Shown: positions 32,595 through 42,186, counted from the first letter of the stretch. The stretch: 64,000 nucleotides of DNA from Natronolimnohabitans innermongolicus JCM 12255 (GCF_000337215.1 NZ_AOHZ01000030.1:25291-89290); one strand, 5' to 3'. Made by a program: numbers and translations. The notes: generated by a model not told the origin, from the sequence alone.

Positions 32595-33983
32595 CTACTC
32601 GAGGTCGTCCACCAACTCGCCCGCGACGCCCGTATAGCCAGTCGGCGTCAGCGCGTGCAGTTCCTCGCGGACGTCCTCGTCGACCTCGAGGTCGTCGAAC
32701 ATCTCGCGGAAGTCCTCGAGCGAAACGTCCTGGCCCCGGGTCACGGCCTTGACGCGCTCGTAGGCGTCGGCCTGGCCCTCCCGGCGGAGGATGGTCTGGA
32801 CGGCCTCGCCGATGATCTCGGGAGTCGACTCGAGGTCCTCGCGCATGACCCGCTCGGTGGGGACGACCTTCGACAGGCCCGCCTGCGTCTTCCCGTAGCC
32901 GATCAGGCAGTGGGCGAAGGCGGCGCCGATGTTGCGCTTGACGGTCGAGTCGGAGAGGTCCCGCTGGAGGCGGGAGGTGGTGACGTAGTCGGCGAGGAAC
33001 GTGAGATCCGAGTTCGCCTTCGAGAGGTTGCCCTCGCTGTTCTCGAAGTCGATCGGGTTGACCTTGTGGGGCATCGTCGACGACCCCGTCTCGCCCTCGA
33101 CGGCCTCCTGGCCGAGGTAGCGGTCGGAGACGTAGAGCCACATATCGAGATCCAGATCGAGGAGCACGTCGTTCGCGCCGCGGAAGGCGTCGAAGACGGC
33201 CGCGAGGTCGTCACACGGGTTGACCTGCGTCGTGAGCGACTCGAACTCGAGGCCCAGTTCGTCGGTGACGAACGCCTCGGCGAACGCCGACCAGTCGACG
33301 TCCGGGTAGGCGGCAACGTGGGCGGCGTAGGTCCCGGAGGCGCCGCCGAGCTTGCCGCTGAGTTCGTCGGTCGCCCGTCGGATGCGCCCCGTCGCGCGAC
33401 CGAGCCGAGCGGCGTAGACGGCCATCTCCTTGCCGAACGTCGTGGGCGTCGCGGGCTGGCCGTGGGTGCGGGCGAGCATCGGGAGGTCGCGGTACTCCCT
33501 GGCCAGTTCCGCGAGCGCGTCGCGAACGTCGTAGAGTTCGGGCAGCAGCACCTCGTCGACGGCGTCCCGGACGAGCAGCCGGTGAGCGAGGTTGTTCACG
33601 TCCTCGCTGGTCAGCCCGAAGTGGATCCACGGCGAGGCATCGCTGTCGTCGTCGAGGTTGTGCCGGAGGAAGTACTCGACGGCCTTGACGTCGTGGTTGG
33701 TCGCCTCGAAGTCGGCGTAGCCCTCCGTCTCGAGCGTCTTGATCAGGCGGGCGTCCTCCTCCGCGAAGTGCTGGTAGAGCCCGCGCAGTCGCTCTCGCTC
33801 GTCGCCGTCGATCTCGAGGGGCGTCGCCTCGAGGTCGGCCAGCGCGAGCAGGTACTCGACTTCGACGCGGACGCGGGCCCGCATGAGCGCGGCCTCGCTG
33901 GCGTACGGCGACAGCGGTGCGGTCCGGTTGCTATAGCGGCCGTCTAGCGGCGAGACGGCGTACAGGGCGTCGGTATCGGTCAT
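32595..33983 (-). CDS. purB: Adenylosuccinate lyase
   Basis: Cleaves SAICAR and adenylosuccinate in purine synthesis. The 462 residues belong to the fumarase/aspartase superfamily: SPLDGRYSNRTAPLSPYASE at the N-terminus, ARTHGQPATPTTFGKEMAVY with the catalytic His (near 160), and the flexible signature loop GSSTMPHKVNPIDFENSEGN (near 285-305). Typical length. It is divergent from the purN-purH fusion, 177 bp away, so purine genes flank a shared promoter region. Confidence 0.95.
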   Translation of the reverse strand: MTDTDALYAVSPLDGRYSNRTAPLSPYASEAALMRARVRVEVEYLLALADLEATPLEIDGDERERLRGLYQHFAEEDARLIKTLETEGYADFEATNHDVKAVEYFLRHNLDDDSDASPWIHFGLTSEDVNNLAHRLLVRDAVDEVLLPELYDVRDALAELAREYRDLPMLARTHGQPATPTTFGKEMAVYAARLGRATGRIRRATDELSGKLGGASGTYAAHVAAYPDVDWSAFAEAFVTDELGLEFESLTTQVNPCDDLAAVFDAFRGANDVLLDLDLDMWLYVSDRYLGQEAVEGETGSSTMPHKVNPIDFENSEGNLSKANSDLTFLADYVTTSRLQRDLSDSTVKRNIGAAFAHCLIGYGKTQAGLSKVVPTERVMREDLESTPEIIGEAVQTILRREGQADAYERVKAVTRGQDVSLEDFREMFDDLEVDEDVREELHALTPTGYTGVAGELVDDLE

Positions 33984-34160
33984 TGCGCGACTCTTCCGGC
34001 ACGCGGTGCAAAAACGTATCGAAGTTACGGTCCGGCGAAGCCACGAGCATGCATATATTCGGCTCCCGTCTCGGAAATACTGTCGTAGTAATGCATTGTC
34101 GTGTATAACTCCGGGACCGAGACCGCAACCACTTTGCCTCTCGCGGGCGGCCCTACGCTC

Positions 34161-35798
34161 ATGACGCGAATCGCCGGGCTGGCCGGTAACCGGGGGCGCA
34201 ACCTACTGAACATCGCCGATCGAGCGCCGGGCGGGGTCGAACTCGCCGTCGTCCTGACGAACGACGCGGACGCGCCGGTCCTCGAGGCCGCCGCGGAACG
34301 TGAGATTCCGACCGAGACCGTTCCGCAGGAAGACGGAATGAGCCGCAGCGAACACGAGGAGGCCGTCCTAGAGGCCCTCGCGGAGTACGAGTTCGACCTC
34401 GTCTGTCTCGACGGCTACATGCGCATCCTCTCGGATACCTTCCTCGAGGAGGCCCCGACGACGCTCAACGTCCACCCCTCGCTGCTCCCGTCGTTCCCCG
34501 GCATGGACGCCTGGGGCGACGCGCTCGAGGCGGACGTCTCCGTGACGGGCTGTACGGTTCACGTCGTCACGGACGCGACCGACGAGGACGGCGAGGTCCT
34601 CGAGGAGGAAGTCGACGCCGGCCCGATCGTCACTCAGGAGCCGATTCCGGTCTACGAGGGCGACGACGCCGACTCGCTGAAAGAACGGGTCCTCTACGAG
34701 GGCGAGTTCCGCGCCTACCCGCGTGCGGTGAAGTGGTTCGCCGAGGGTGTGGTCGACGTCGATACGGACGCCGGCACGGTCAGCGTCGACGCCGACGTCG
34801 CTACCGTGGGCGACGACGACCACGACGGACTCCCCGCGCGTCGACTCGTCTCGAGCGACCGCGTCGACACCCTCCGCTACGGGGAAAACCCCCACCAGGA
34901 CGCCGCCGTGTACGCCGACTACACCGCAGACGAGGCCAGCGTCGTCCACGCCGACCAGCTCAACGAGGGTGCGAAAGCGCTGTCGTACAACAACTACAAC
35001 GACGCCGACGGGGCCCTGAACCTCATCAAGGAGTTCGACGACCCCGCCGCCGCGGTGATCAAACACACCAACCCGGCCGGCTGTGCGACCGCCGACTCCC
35101 TGTCGGCGGCCTACGAGAAGGCCCTCTCGACGGACCCGATGAGCGCCTTCGGCGGCATCGTCGCGCTCAACCGCGAGTGTGACGCCGAGACCGCCGAACT
35201 GATCATCGACTCCTTCAAGGAGGTGGTCGTCGCCCCCGGCTACACCGACGACGCCCTCGAGGTGCTCTTCGAGAAGGACAATCTCCGCGTGCTCGACGTC
35301 GGCGAGTTAGGCGAGCGCACCGAGCGCTTCACCGAGAAGCCCCTCGTCGGCGGTCGACTCGTCCAAGAGCGCGACCTGCAGTCGATTTCGGTCGACGACC
35401 TCGAGGTCGTCACCGAGCGCGAGCCGACCGAGGCGGAACTCGAGTCGATGGTGTTCGCCTGGCAGACGCTCAAGCACGTCAAATCGAACGGCATCCTCTT
35501 CGCCGACGGCACCGAGACGGTCGGTATCGGCATGGGACAGGTCTCCCGCGTCGACGCGGTCCGGCTCGCGTCCATGAAGGCCGACGAACACGCGGAGGGC
35601 AAGGACGCCGAGGGCGCCGTGATGGCGTCTGACGCCTTCTTCCCGTTCCCGGACGGCATCGAGGAGGCCGCGAAGGCGGGCATCGAGGCGGTCGTCCAGC
35701 CCGGCGGCTCGGTCAACGACGACGACGTGATCGAGGCCGCGGACGAACACGGCATGGCGATGGCGTTTACGGGGCAGCGGAGTTTTAGACACGACTGA
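34161..35798 (+). CDS. purH: Fused GAR transformylase-like / AICAR transformylase (PurN-PurH)
   Basis: Formylation steps of purine synthesis. The 544 residues begin with a PurN-type formyltransferase domain (about 1-215; LCLDGYMRILS-type segment, NVHPSLLPSFPG with the catalytic His, and GCTVHVVTD). The AICAR transformylase part of PurH follows (about 230-544; RYGENPHQDAAVY, ALSYNNYNDADGAL, KHTNPAGCA, VQPGGSVND). The IMP cyclohydrolase domain of bacterial PurH is absent, so PurO or another enzyme should supply it. ATG 34161 is preferred; a TATA-like GTATAA lies about 35 nt upstream. Confidence 0.92.
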   Translation: MTRIAGLAGNRGRNLLNIADRAPGGVELAVVLTNDADAPVLEAAAEREIPTETVPQEDGMSRSEHEEAVLEALAEYEFDLVCLDGYMRILSDTFLEEAPTTLNVHPSLLPSFPGMDAWGDALEADVSVTGCTVHVVTDATDEDGEVLEEEVDAGPIVTQEPIPVYEGDDADSLKERVLYEGEFRAYPRAVKWFAEGVVDVDTDAGTVSVDADVATVGDDDHDGLPARRLVSSDRVDTLRYGENPHQDAAVYADYTADEASVVHADQLNEGAKALSYNNYNDADGALNLIKEFDDPAAAVIKHTNPAGCATADSLSAAYEKALSTDPMSAFGGIVALNRECDAETAELIIDSFKEVVVAPGYTDDALEVLFEKDNLRVLDVGELGERTERFTEKPLVGGRLVQERDLQSISVDDLEVVTEREPTEAELESMVFAWQTLKHVKSNGILFADGTETVGIGMGQVSRVDAVRLASMKADEHAEGKDAEGAVMASDAFFPFPDGIEEAAKAGIEAVVQPGGSVNDDDVIEAADEHGMAMAFTGQRSFRHD

Positions 35799-35990
35799 GC
35801 AGCGCGAAGGAGTGTCTAAAGCTCGAAAGACGAGCGGAGCGAGTCTTTCGTTGTTTCCGGCACGATTGAACGGCCGCGAACGAAGTGAGCGGCTTTTTGG
35901 TCGAGAAAAAGGTCGATGCCGCGATGGCGTTTACGGGGAAGCTCGAAAGACGAACGGAACGAGGCTTTCGTTGTTTTAGACAGGATTGTT
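35757..35990 (+). repeat. Duplicated purH tail and twin AAAGACG hairpins
   Basis: GCGATGGCGTTTACGGGG at 35757-35774 (end of purH) recurs at 35921-35938. GTTTTAGACACGACTG after the first copy recurs as GTTTTAGACAGGATTG after the second. Between the halves of the second copy sits a hairpin, GCTCGAAAGACGAACGG..., nearly identical to one at 35821-35850 (exactly 120 bp upstream). The gap 35799-36099 holds no gene. Confidence 0.65.
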
Positions 35991-36099
35991 GGAAGCGATC
36001 CCGCCAGCGTTCACGCCGAGAGCACCGTCGTAGAACGCACCGATACTGGCGGTAAGACGGCCATACGACTTATGATAGTTTGATAGAAAATCACCCCTG

Positions 36100-37224
36100 A
36101 TGCAACGAAGAGCGGTACTCGGAACGTCCGCCGCGGTCCTGGCGGCGCTGGCCGGTTGTAGCGAAACGAGCGAAGAGTCGGAAAACGGAGCCGATGACGG
36201 TGACGGAGCCGATGAGGGGGCCCACAATGGTGACGAGGAAGAGCTGACGCTCGAGACGTTCGACTATCCGGAAGGGGTAAGCGAGGACGGGTTCGACAGT
36301 GACCTAGCGAGCGTACAGGAGGCCTATCTCTCGGAAGCCGGATCGGTGACGGTGACTCGAGAGCAGACGTTCGAAATGGGCGGTCACGGAGCGGATCCCT
36401 CGGTAGAGACTGCCGAGATAGAGGGAGATCAAGCGCTACTGTCGACTGAGCAGGGGGGTACAGCCCTGGAAATATGGGTCGACTCGATGAGCGAGGAGGA
36501 TCCGGTTCTCCTCCGCAGTGACGACGGGTCGAACGTCCGGTATCTGGCGAGCGAGCACCTACACGAGATCGTCGACGACGCAGACGGAATCGCCGCGCTC
36601 GACGCGATGGTGAACGCCGCATCGTTCGATGCAGCCGAACTCGATGACGACGACGATACGCCGGTCGTGGTGTTCGAGTCGGCCGAACTGACTGACGAGG
36701 AGTCGCTTCGAGACCTCGAACACTTCGACGAGTACGACGCGTTCGATGCGAGAGCCACGGTATCGACGGACGCCCTCGTCGAGTACGAGTACGAACTCGA
36801 AGGGGCGGCCGGTGATCAAATGGCGGAGTCAACCGAGACGATAACGGTCGAGGACGTCGGTGAGACCGATCTCGGGGAGCCCGAGTGGCTCGACGAAGGA
36901 CTCGACGACGCAGTCGAAATGACGATCGAGCTGACGGATGACGAGTCGGCGATCGCACTGACGATGGAAGGAGGTGAAACGATCCCGGAGGGTTCGTTTG
37001 TCCACCTCCATGCTGATCGATCCCTCGACGGTATCCTCGATCAGGACGTGTCCGAGGGAGAGACGCTCTACCTCTACGGCGATGGCGAGGAACTTCGCAC
37101 GGCGGTCGACGAGGAACCCGAGACAGATTCGACGTTCGACGACCAACACTTCTTTGTCTCGGTTCACCTCGAGACCGGTGCGCTCGCCTACGAGGGCGAA
37201 CACATGACGTTCGGCGCACCCTGA
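36100..37224 (+). CDS. Secreted lipoprotein, unknown function
   Basis: A 374-residue exported protein. MQRRAVLGTSAAVLAALAGC is a twin-arginine-type signal with a lipobox ending at Cys20, so it is probably lipid-anchored outside the cell. A D/E/G-rich spacer (22-50) leads to a beta-rich, highly acidic body with an internal repeat-like pattern. No domain is recognised; it has the look of haloarchaeal DUF lipoproteins. GC and codon use are slightly lower than in neighbours, which may point to acquisition. It starts 300 bp after purH and is followed by carA, convergent. Confidence 0.75.
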   Translation: MQRRAVLGTSAAVLAALAGCSETSEESENGADDGDGADEGAHNGDEEELTLETFDYPEGVSEDGFDSDLASVQEAYLSEAGSVTVTREQTFEMGGHGADPSVETAEIEGDQALLSTEQGGTALEIWVDSMSEEDPVLLRSDDGSNVRYLASEHLHEIVDDADGIAALDAMVNAASFDAAELDDDDDTPVVVFESAELTDEESLRDLEHFDEYDAFDARATVSTDALVEYEYELEGAAGDQMAESTETITVEDVGETDLGEPEWLDEGLDDAVEMTIELTDDESAIALTMEGGETIPEGSFVHLHADRSLDGILDQDVSEGETLYLYGDGEELRTAVDEEPETDSTFDDQHFFVSVHLETGALAYEGEHMTFGAP

Positions 37225-37339
37225 AATCGAGTCACCGATTCCTCTGCTTTTCGGTCGAGTGCGAGACGAGGAGCACGGTTCTTCGGGCGAAGCGCTCCGT
37301 GAGGCCAGAAAACGAAGTACGAATTTCGAAATCCGCAAT

Positions 37340-38416
37340 TCAGTCGTCCGCGGGGACGGCCGTCGAGGCTCGCTCGTCGGCCATCGCGAGCACGTCGTCG
37401 AAGAAGTCGAGGGTGTCCTCCGGGCCGGGGTTGGCCTCGGGGTGGTACTGACGGGTGATGACGTCGTGGACGACGCCGTCTAAGCCTTCGGGCGTGTCGT
37501 CGTTGACGTTGATCTGCGTGACCTCGAGGTGGTCACCGGGTTCGGCGACCGTGTAGCCGTGGTTCTGGGTGGTCATAACGACCTGTCCCGACTCGAGGTC
37601 GAGGACGGGCTGGTTGACGCCGCGGTGACCGAAGGTCATCTTCTCGGTCGAGCCGCCAAGCGCCTCGGCGACGATCTGCTGACCGAGACAGATGCCGGCG
37701 ACGGGGGTGTCCTCGACGAACTCCTGGACGAGGCCGATGGCCTGCTCGTAGTTGGCGGGGTCGCCGGGACCGTTCGAAATGAACAGAATATCGGGATCGA
37801 TCGCGGCGACGTCATCGGCGGCCGCGTCGTAGGGAAGGACGTGAACCGTCGCATCGCGGGCGACGAGCGAGTCGACGATCGAGCCCTTCGCACCGCAGTC
37901 GACGAGCGCGACGTCGGCGCCGTCGTTGTCCGCGCCGTAGACGGTCTCCTCGTCGACGCTGACCTGCGCGCCGATGTCGGTGTGTTCGCTCATGCCCTTG
38001 CAGGCCTCGAGTTGCTCGAGGGCGTCCTCTTCGGTGACGTCCTCACCGACGGCGATGCCACACTTCATCGCGCCCTCGTCGCGGATGTCGGTGACGATCT
38101 CGCGGGTGTCGAGGTGGTCGACGGCCGGGACGCCCTCCGATTCGAGCCACTCGGCGACGTCCGCGGTGAACTCCTTTGCCAGCGCGGCACGCGGGTGGAC
38201 GCGATCGTCCTCGAACCGCTCCTCGCGGACGCCGTAGTTGCCGATCAGCGGGTAGGAGAACGTCAGGATCTGTTCCTCGTAGGATGGATCGGTCAGACTC
38301 TCCTCGTAACCCGTATACGCCGTCGTGAAAACGAGTTCGCCGCGAGCCGTTCCCGGAGCACGACCACGACCCTCGATTACGTGGCCGCCCTCGAGTGCAA
38401 CGTACGCCTGTGTCAT
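37340..38416 (-). CDS. carA: Carbamoyl-phosphate synthase small subunit
   Basis: The glutaminase subunit supplying ammonia for carbamoyl phosphate (pyrimidines and arginine). The 358 residues begin with an N-terminal CPSase_sm domain (AYVALEGGHVIEGRGRAPG...). The class I amidotransferase domain carries the nucleophile in GICLGQQIVAEALGG (Cys near 250), and QYHPEANPGPEDT has the catalytic His-Glu. carB is not adjacent in this window. It is divergent from an Lrp-type regulator with a palindrome between them. Confidence 0.95.
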   Translation of the reverse strand: MTQAYVALEGGHVIEGRGRAPGTARGELVFTTAYTGYEESLTDPSYEEQILTFSYPLIGNYGVREERFEDDRVHPRAALAKEFTADVAEWLESEGVPAVDHLDTREIVTDIRDEGAMKCGIAVGEDVTEEDALEQLEACKGMSEHTDIGAQVSVDEETVYGADNDGADVALVDCGAKGSIVDSLVARDATVHVLPYDAAADDVAAIDPDILFISNGPGDPANYEQAIGLVQEFVEDTPVAGICLGQQIVAEALGGSTEKMTFGHRGVNQPVLDLESGQVVMTTQNHGYTVAEPGDHLEVTQINVNDDTPEGLDGVVHDVITRQYHPEANPGPEDTLDFFDDVLAMADERASTAVPADD

Positions 38417-38467
38417 TACGATCTACGTATTGGATCGACCGGCATAAGTGTTGTCTTCGAAGCTGAG

Positions 38468-38482
38468 TTACGAATTTCGTAA
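38468..38482. promoter_or_regulatory. Perfect palindrome between carA and lrp
   Basis: TTACGAATTTCGTAA has 7-bp arms around one central base. It lies 52 nt before carA's start and 37 nt before the regulator's ATG at 38519. A second symmetric stretch, GTGAGT-N7-ACTCAC, follows at about 38491-38510. AT-rich palindromes like this are typical Lrp/AsnC operators. The symmetry is seen; binding is inferred. Confidence 0.55.
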
Positions 38483-38518
38483 TCGGTAAATGTGAGTCAC
38501 ACGTACTCACGCATCTCT

Positions 38519-38932
38519 ATGGACGAGCTGGACCGACAGATCCTCGATATTCTTCGGCGAGACGCCCGAACGCCGTATACGGAGATCGCCGACGAAGTCG
38601 AGACGAGCGAGGGGACCGTCCGCAACCGCGTCGAGCGGATGATGGACGAGGACGTCATCGAGCGCTTTACGATCTCGACGCGGACGGGCAACGTCAAGGC
38701 GATGATCGAGATCAGCGTCGCGGTCGACGTCGATACGAAGGCGGTCGCCGAGCGAATGGCCGAGTGGGAGGAGGTCGACTTCGTCTGGATGGTCTCGGGC
38801 GAACAGGACGTCGTCCTCGTCGTCGACGCCGCGGACACGCGCGGGGTCAACGGACTCATCACACAAGCACGCGATCAGGAGGAGGTCGTAAGTACGAAAA
38901 CGCGGCTGATCCTCGACGAAGAACTCGGCTGA
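38519..38932 (+). CDS. lrp: Lrp/AsnC family transcriptional regulator
   Basis: A 137-residue feast/famine regulator: N-terminal winged helix (MDELDRQILDILRRDARTPY, TSEGTVRNRVERM) and a C-terminal RAM effector domain (about 60-137) ending TKTRLILDEELG. The ligand is probably an amino acid. The frame also opens at GTG 38492, but ATG 38519 begins the standard domain. Divergent from carA, which it may control through the palindrome between them; autoregulation is also likely. Confidence 0.92.
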   Translation: MDELDRQILDILRRDARTPYTEIADEVETSEGTVRNRVERMMDEDVIERFTISTRTGNVKAMIEISVAVDVDTKAVAERMAEWEEVDFVWMVSGEQDVVLVVDAADTRGVNGLITQARDQEEVVSTKTRLILDEELG

Positions 38933-39025
38933 CCGACCGTTTCAGACCGATCCCGACGCGGTACCGGCGACGATTCCCGTCAGTCGACACCGCACGCGTC
39001 TCGAGCGATCGCCAACGGTCGTCGG

Positions 39026-39487
39026 TCAGTCGTCGTGTGGCACCGCGACGACGGGACAGTCCGCGTTCAACAACAGTGACTGGGTGATACTCCCGAACAG
39101 CGCCTGGCCTAGTGGGCGCCGCTTGCGACCGCTGACGACGATGTACTCGGTGTCGTGTTCCGCGGCGTAGTTCCGAATCACTTCCGCGGCGTCGCCGACG
39201 AGCCCGACCGCCTCGTACTCTTCGAGCCCCTCGACCTGTTCGGCGGCCTCGACGGCGACGTCGGTCGCCCCGGCCTGGGCGCGCTCGACGATGAGTTCGG
39301 ACGGCTTGCCGTCGTACGCGCGAAGCGCCTCCTCACCGACGTCGGTAAAGTCCTCTCGAGCGTCGACCGTCGGATCACCGACGTGAATCACGTGCAAGTC
39401 GACGCCGTAGCGATCGGCCAGTTCGTTCGCCTGTTCGATGACGGCGACCGCTCGGTCGGAGCGGTCGACCGCCGCGACGATGGTCAT
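39026..39487 (-). CDS. Universal stress protein (UspA family)
   Basis: A 153-residue Rossmann-like nucleotide-binding protein. It starts MTIVAAVDRSDRAVAVIEQA with the VAVDRS strand. The C-terminal IVVSGRKRRPLGQALFGSIT matches the G-x2-G-x9-G-S ATP-binding motif (here SGRKRRPLGQALFGS, slightly altered). Probably an ATP-binding dimer used in stress signalling. A TATA-like TTCTAAATC lies about 25 nt upstream of ATG 39487, so the mRNA is probably leaderless. Confidence 0.9.
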   Translation of the reverse strand: MTIVAAVDRSDRAVAVIEQANELADRYGVDLHVIHVGDPTVDAREDFTDVGEEALRAYDGKPSELIVERAQAGATDVAVEAAEQVEGLEEYEAVGLVGDAAEVIRNYAAEHDTEYIVVSGRKRRPLGQALFGSITQSLLLNADCPVVAVPHDD

Positions 39488-39623
39488 ACGCCCTTATTGG
39501 GGAGCCGACGATTTAGAACTGCGGGCCCGCGAGACGGTCACGCGACCGAACTGACTTCAGCGCTGTCGAGTGGAGTTCGTCGAGTCGAGACACTCTGTCG
39601 GCGCCAGTGTCGAATCCAGAGTA

Positions 39624-40742
39624 CTAAGCAGAATCTGTCGACTTGTTGTATCGGTTGTACAGCGACCGACCGGCGTCGACGACCTTCCAGGACGGGTTGG
39701 TTCCCCGCTCCCAGTAGATGTTCGGGATCAACTCGCCCCCGAACTCCTCTTTGAACTGGAACGCGCCGTCTTCGAAGTCCGCGCCGCCGCCCCCGAAGTC
39801 GTAGGTCTCGTACCCCTCGTCGATCGCCCACTGGAACAGGTAGTCGTAGAGCACCTCGGAGGCGTGATACTGGAAGTACTCGGAGGGAACGCCCGCGAAA
39901 AAGCCGTGGACGGTGTCTTGTTCGTCGTTGAGCAGTTCGAGAAAGCCGCCGGCGTACTCGCCCTCGACGTAGAGCTGGAGGAGCAGGATTCGATCCTCCA
40001 TCGCCCGCAACTGTTCGAGGAACTCGAGGGGGTAGACCTTCGCGTCGATATCCTTCATGTGTCGCTCGTACTTCTCGTGGAAGCGCGAGAGTTCCTCGTG
40101 GGTCAGATCGGCTTCGACGATTTCGTGGTCGGTCTCGCGACCGCGTCGGATCGCGCGGCGCTTCGAACTCGACATGTCGTCGAACAGCTGGTCGTACCCC
40201 TTCTCCAGGTTCATCACGAAACGGCCGCCGACGCGACTCGAGTCGTAGCCTTTGGCCTCCAGATAGTCGTTGTATCGCAGGAAGTCCGTGTTCGAGGCGC
40301 GAATCTCGTGAACGATCGTGCGCCGATCGCAGAGTTCGGGTACCGCCTCGAGGATCAGCGAGAGCGAGTCGGTGACGTCGGTCGTCAGCAGCGGCCCCCC
40401 GAAGCCGGGATAGATCGACGTCAGGCGGTAGAACGGTGTCTTCGGTAGTTCGACGATGAAGTTCGGAAAGAGACCGATCGGGTTCGTATCCTTCTCGACG
40501 ACGAGGTGTCTGGCCGGATGACCGAGGGCGTTCTCGATCGCCTCGAGCCACTCGTAGCGGTGGAAGACGGTCCCGTTGTCGGCGCGCTCGACGACGTCGT
40601 TCCACCGATCGCGGTCAATCGCCCGAACCGTGTTCAACACGTTCACCTCGAGACCGGAGTCGGTGTCCGCCACCGTCTGTACGGTCCCGGCGGTAGTTAC
40701 CTCTCGGTTCGAGTGAATGTTGCCTGTCGCTTGTTTAGCCAT
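39624..40742 (-). CDS. FemAB/GNAT-like acyltransferase
   Basis: A 372-residue protein with two tandem GNAT-like folds. NGTVFHRYEWLEAIENALGH (near 57-75) is the start typical of FemAB-like proteins, and the second half has HGFFAGVPSEYFQYHASEVLYDYL and TYDFGGGGADFEDGAFQFKEEFGG, the FemAB_like_6 (GNAT) signature. In bacteria such enzymes use aminoacyl-tRNA to build peptide bridges. Archaea lack murein, so the acceptor here is unknown; exopolysaccharide or surface glycans are possible (inference). It is followed by a 271-bp gap with no gene. Confidence 0.82.
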   Translation of the reverse strand: MAKQATGNIHSNREVTTAGTVQTVADTDSGLEVNVLNTVRAIDRDRWNDVVERADNGTVFHRYEWLEAIENALGHPARHLVVEKDTNPIGLFPNFIVELPKTPFYRLTSIYPGFGGPLLTTDVTDSLSLILEAVPELCDRRTIVHEIRASNTDFLRYNDYLEAKGYDSSRVGGRFVMNLEKGYDQLFDDMSSSKRRAIRRGRETDHEIVEADLTHEELSRFHEKYERHMKDIDAKVYPLEFLEQLRAMEDRILLLQLYVEGEYAGGFLELLNDEQDTVHGFFAGVPSEYFQYHASEVLYDYLFQWAIDEGYETYDFGGGGADFEDGAFQFKEEFGGELIPNIYWERGTNPSWKVVDAGRSLYNRYNKSTDSA

Positions 40743-41013
40743 CGGTCGTCTATTCGGTGACGTGCCAGCACGACGCGGTTAAGTTATTCCTGCTTACAGC
40801 CGTTTGCGGCCGTAATTATCAACGAACTCACCACTGTAGGACGCTCATAGTGACTCGCCGTGTCACGGTTCGGCTATCGACCCGTCAGCCGCAAGCGAAC
40901 GCGATGTGACGAAGGAAAACGAACGGTGACGGTCGAAACGATCGACGGATGAGACTCGAAACGATTCCCGTGAAGAGAGAGGAAGCCATACTCGGACCCT
41001 GTTGTTCGACGGC

Positions 41014-41733
41014 TTACCCGTTCGAACGGCGCGCGTCGAGGCGATCGATCGCCGTCCTCGGCCGTGCTAGCACGTCGTCGGGGTACTTTCGCTCGTGAAT
41101 CTGTCGGTAGAACTGACGGAGCAGTTCGTCGGCTGGACTGTTCTCGACGCGCGCTTCGACGCGACCGTCGCGAATCGCGTCGACGATCGACGCCGGCGTG
41201 AGCGTCTCGGCGTCGACCAGCGTGTACGCTCGTCCGGCCTCGAAGGGAAAGTGGGCGTCGCTTCCGGCGACGATCGGAACGTCGCGTTCGGCGGCGATTT
41301 GCTCGACCAGCGGTCGCGTGCGCGGGTGTTTCCCGTTGATCTCGACCGCGTCGAAGTCGACGTCGGCGAACCGCTCGCTCGCCACCTCACTGTTGCGGTA
41401 GGGGTGGGCGATGATCGCCACGCAGCCGCGGTCGTGGGCCAGTTCGACGACCTCGGCGGGCGTGTACTCGAGTGGGACCGTCTCGGTCGGCGGATCCGGG
41501 CCGATCACGAGGACGTGTCCGTGCGTGGTCGAGACTTCGATGCCGGGAATCGAGACGACGCGCGACGACGAAAACCTCGTACAGTAGTCGTGGTTCGTCG
41601 TCGCTACGCCGTCGATGCCGCGTCGCTCGAGGGCGCGAGCGACCAACCGGAATCCGAGGGGATCGAACCGGTCGCCGAGGCGGCGACGACCGTGGAAGAA
41701 TCGCGTGTGCGCGTGGAGATCGACGGCGAACAT
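41014..41733 (-). CDS. PHP-domain metal-dependent phosphoesterase
   Basis: A 239-residue PHP-superfamily hydrolase. It has all four motifs: VDLHAHT (HxH, near 5-9), ATTNHD (near 45), AHPY (near 112) and AGSDAH (near 157), which together bind a trinuclear metal centre. Relatives include histidinol phosphatase-like and nucleotide phosphoesterases; the exact substrate cannot be said. It reads away from the 453-bp gap 41734-42186. That gap shows only a small palindrome, CCATCGTGAACGATGG, near 41742 and no credible gene. Confidence 0.83.
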   Translation of the reverse strand: MFAVDLHAHTRFFHGRRRLGDRFDPLGFRLVARALERRGIDGVATTNHDYCTRFSSSRVVSIPGIEVSTTHGHVLVIGPDPPTETVPLEYTPAEVVELAHDRGCVAIIAHPYRNSEVASERFADVDFDAVEINGKHPRTRPLVEQIAAERDVPIVAGSDAHFPFEAGRAYTLVDAETLTPASIVDAIRDGRVEARVENSPADELLRQFYRQIHERKYPDDVLARPRTAIDRLDARRSNG

Positions 41734-42186
41734 ATCTCAACCATCGTGAACGATGGGCTTTGTTCTTGCTACATCGTTCACGGCGCCCTCTCGGAGAACG
41801 TGGCGGCTGGTGCGTACGCCAGACGGGGCTTTTTCGCCGAGCCGGTCTGGTTCGAGATATGTCCCATGCCCCGGAAGACGGTGGGAGACGGGAGGACGGA
41901 CCGAATTCTCGTCTGCAGTCGGTCGGCGACGGGTATCAAACCGATCCGGACTGATACTGCCGGACAGACCGAGTTGACGATCGGTCGCGCGACTGCGGTC
42001 GTCGCCGTCGGAGCCGACCGCGACGTCGCGACCGACTGCTCACTGACTGCTGTCCAACAGTATGGCACGGTGATAGTCGGACGGCGATCACCAGGACGTG
42101 GAAATCGGAGTCGAGAGCCGTCGCGAACGAAACGACGGGACGCGCCGAGACGATACTGGTTTGAGGATTCGCTCCGACTGTGACGT

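Noticed and set aside
41742..41790. Palindrome CCATCGTGAACGATGG followed by ATCGTTCAC before the PHP gene
   Set aside because: Short and near the gene's start; could be an operator, but there is no second occurrence or known consensus to support it.
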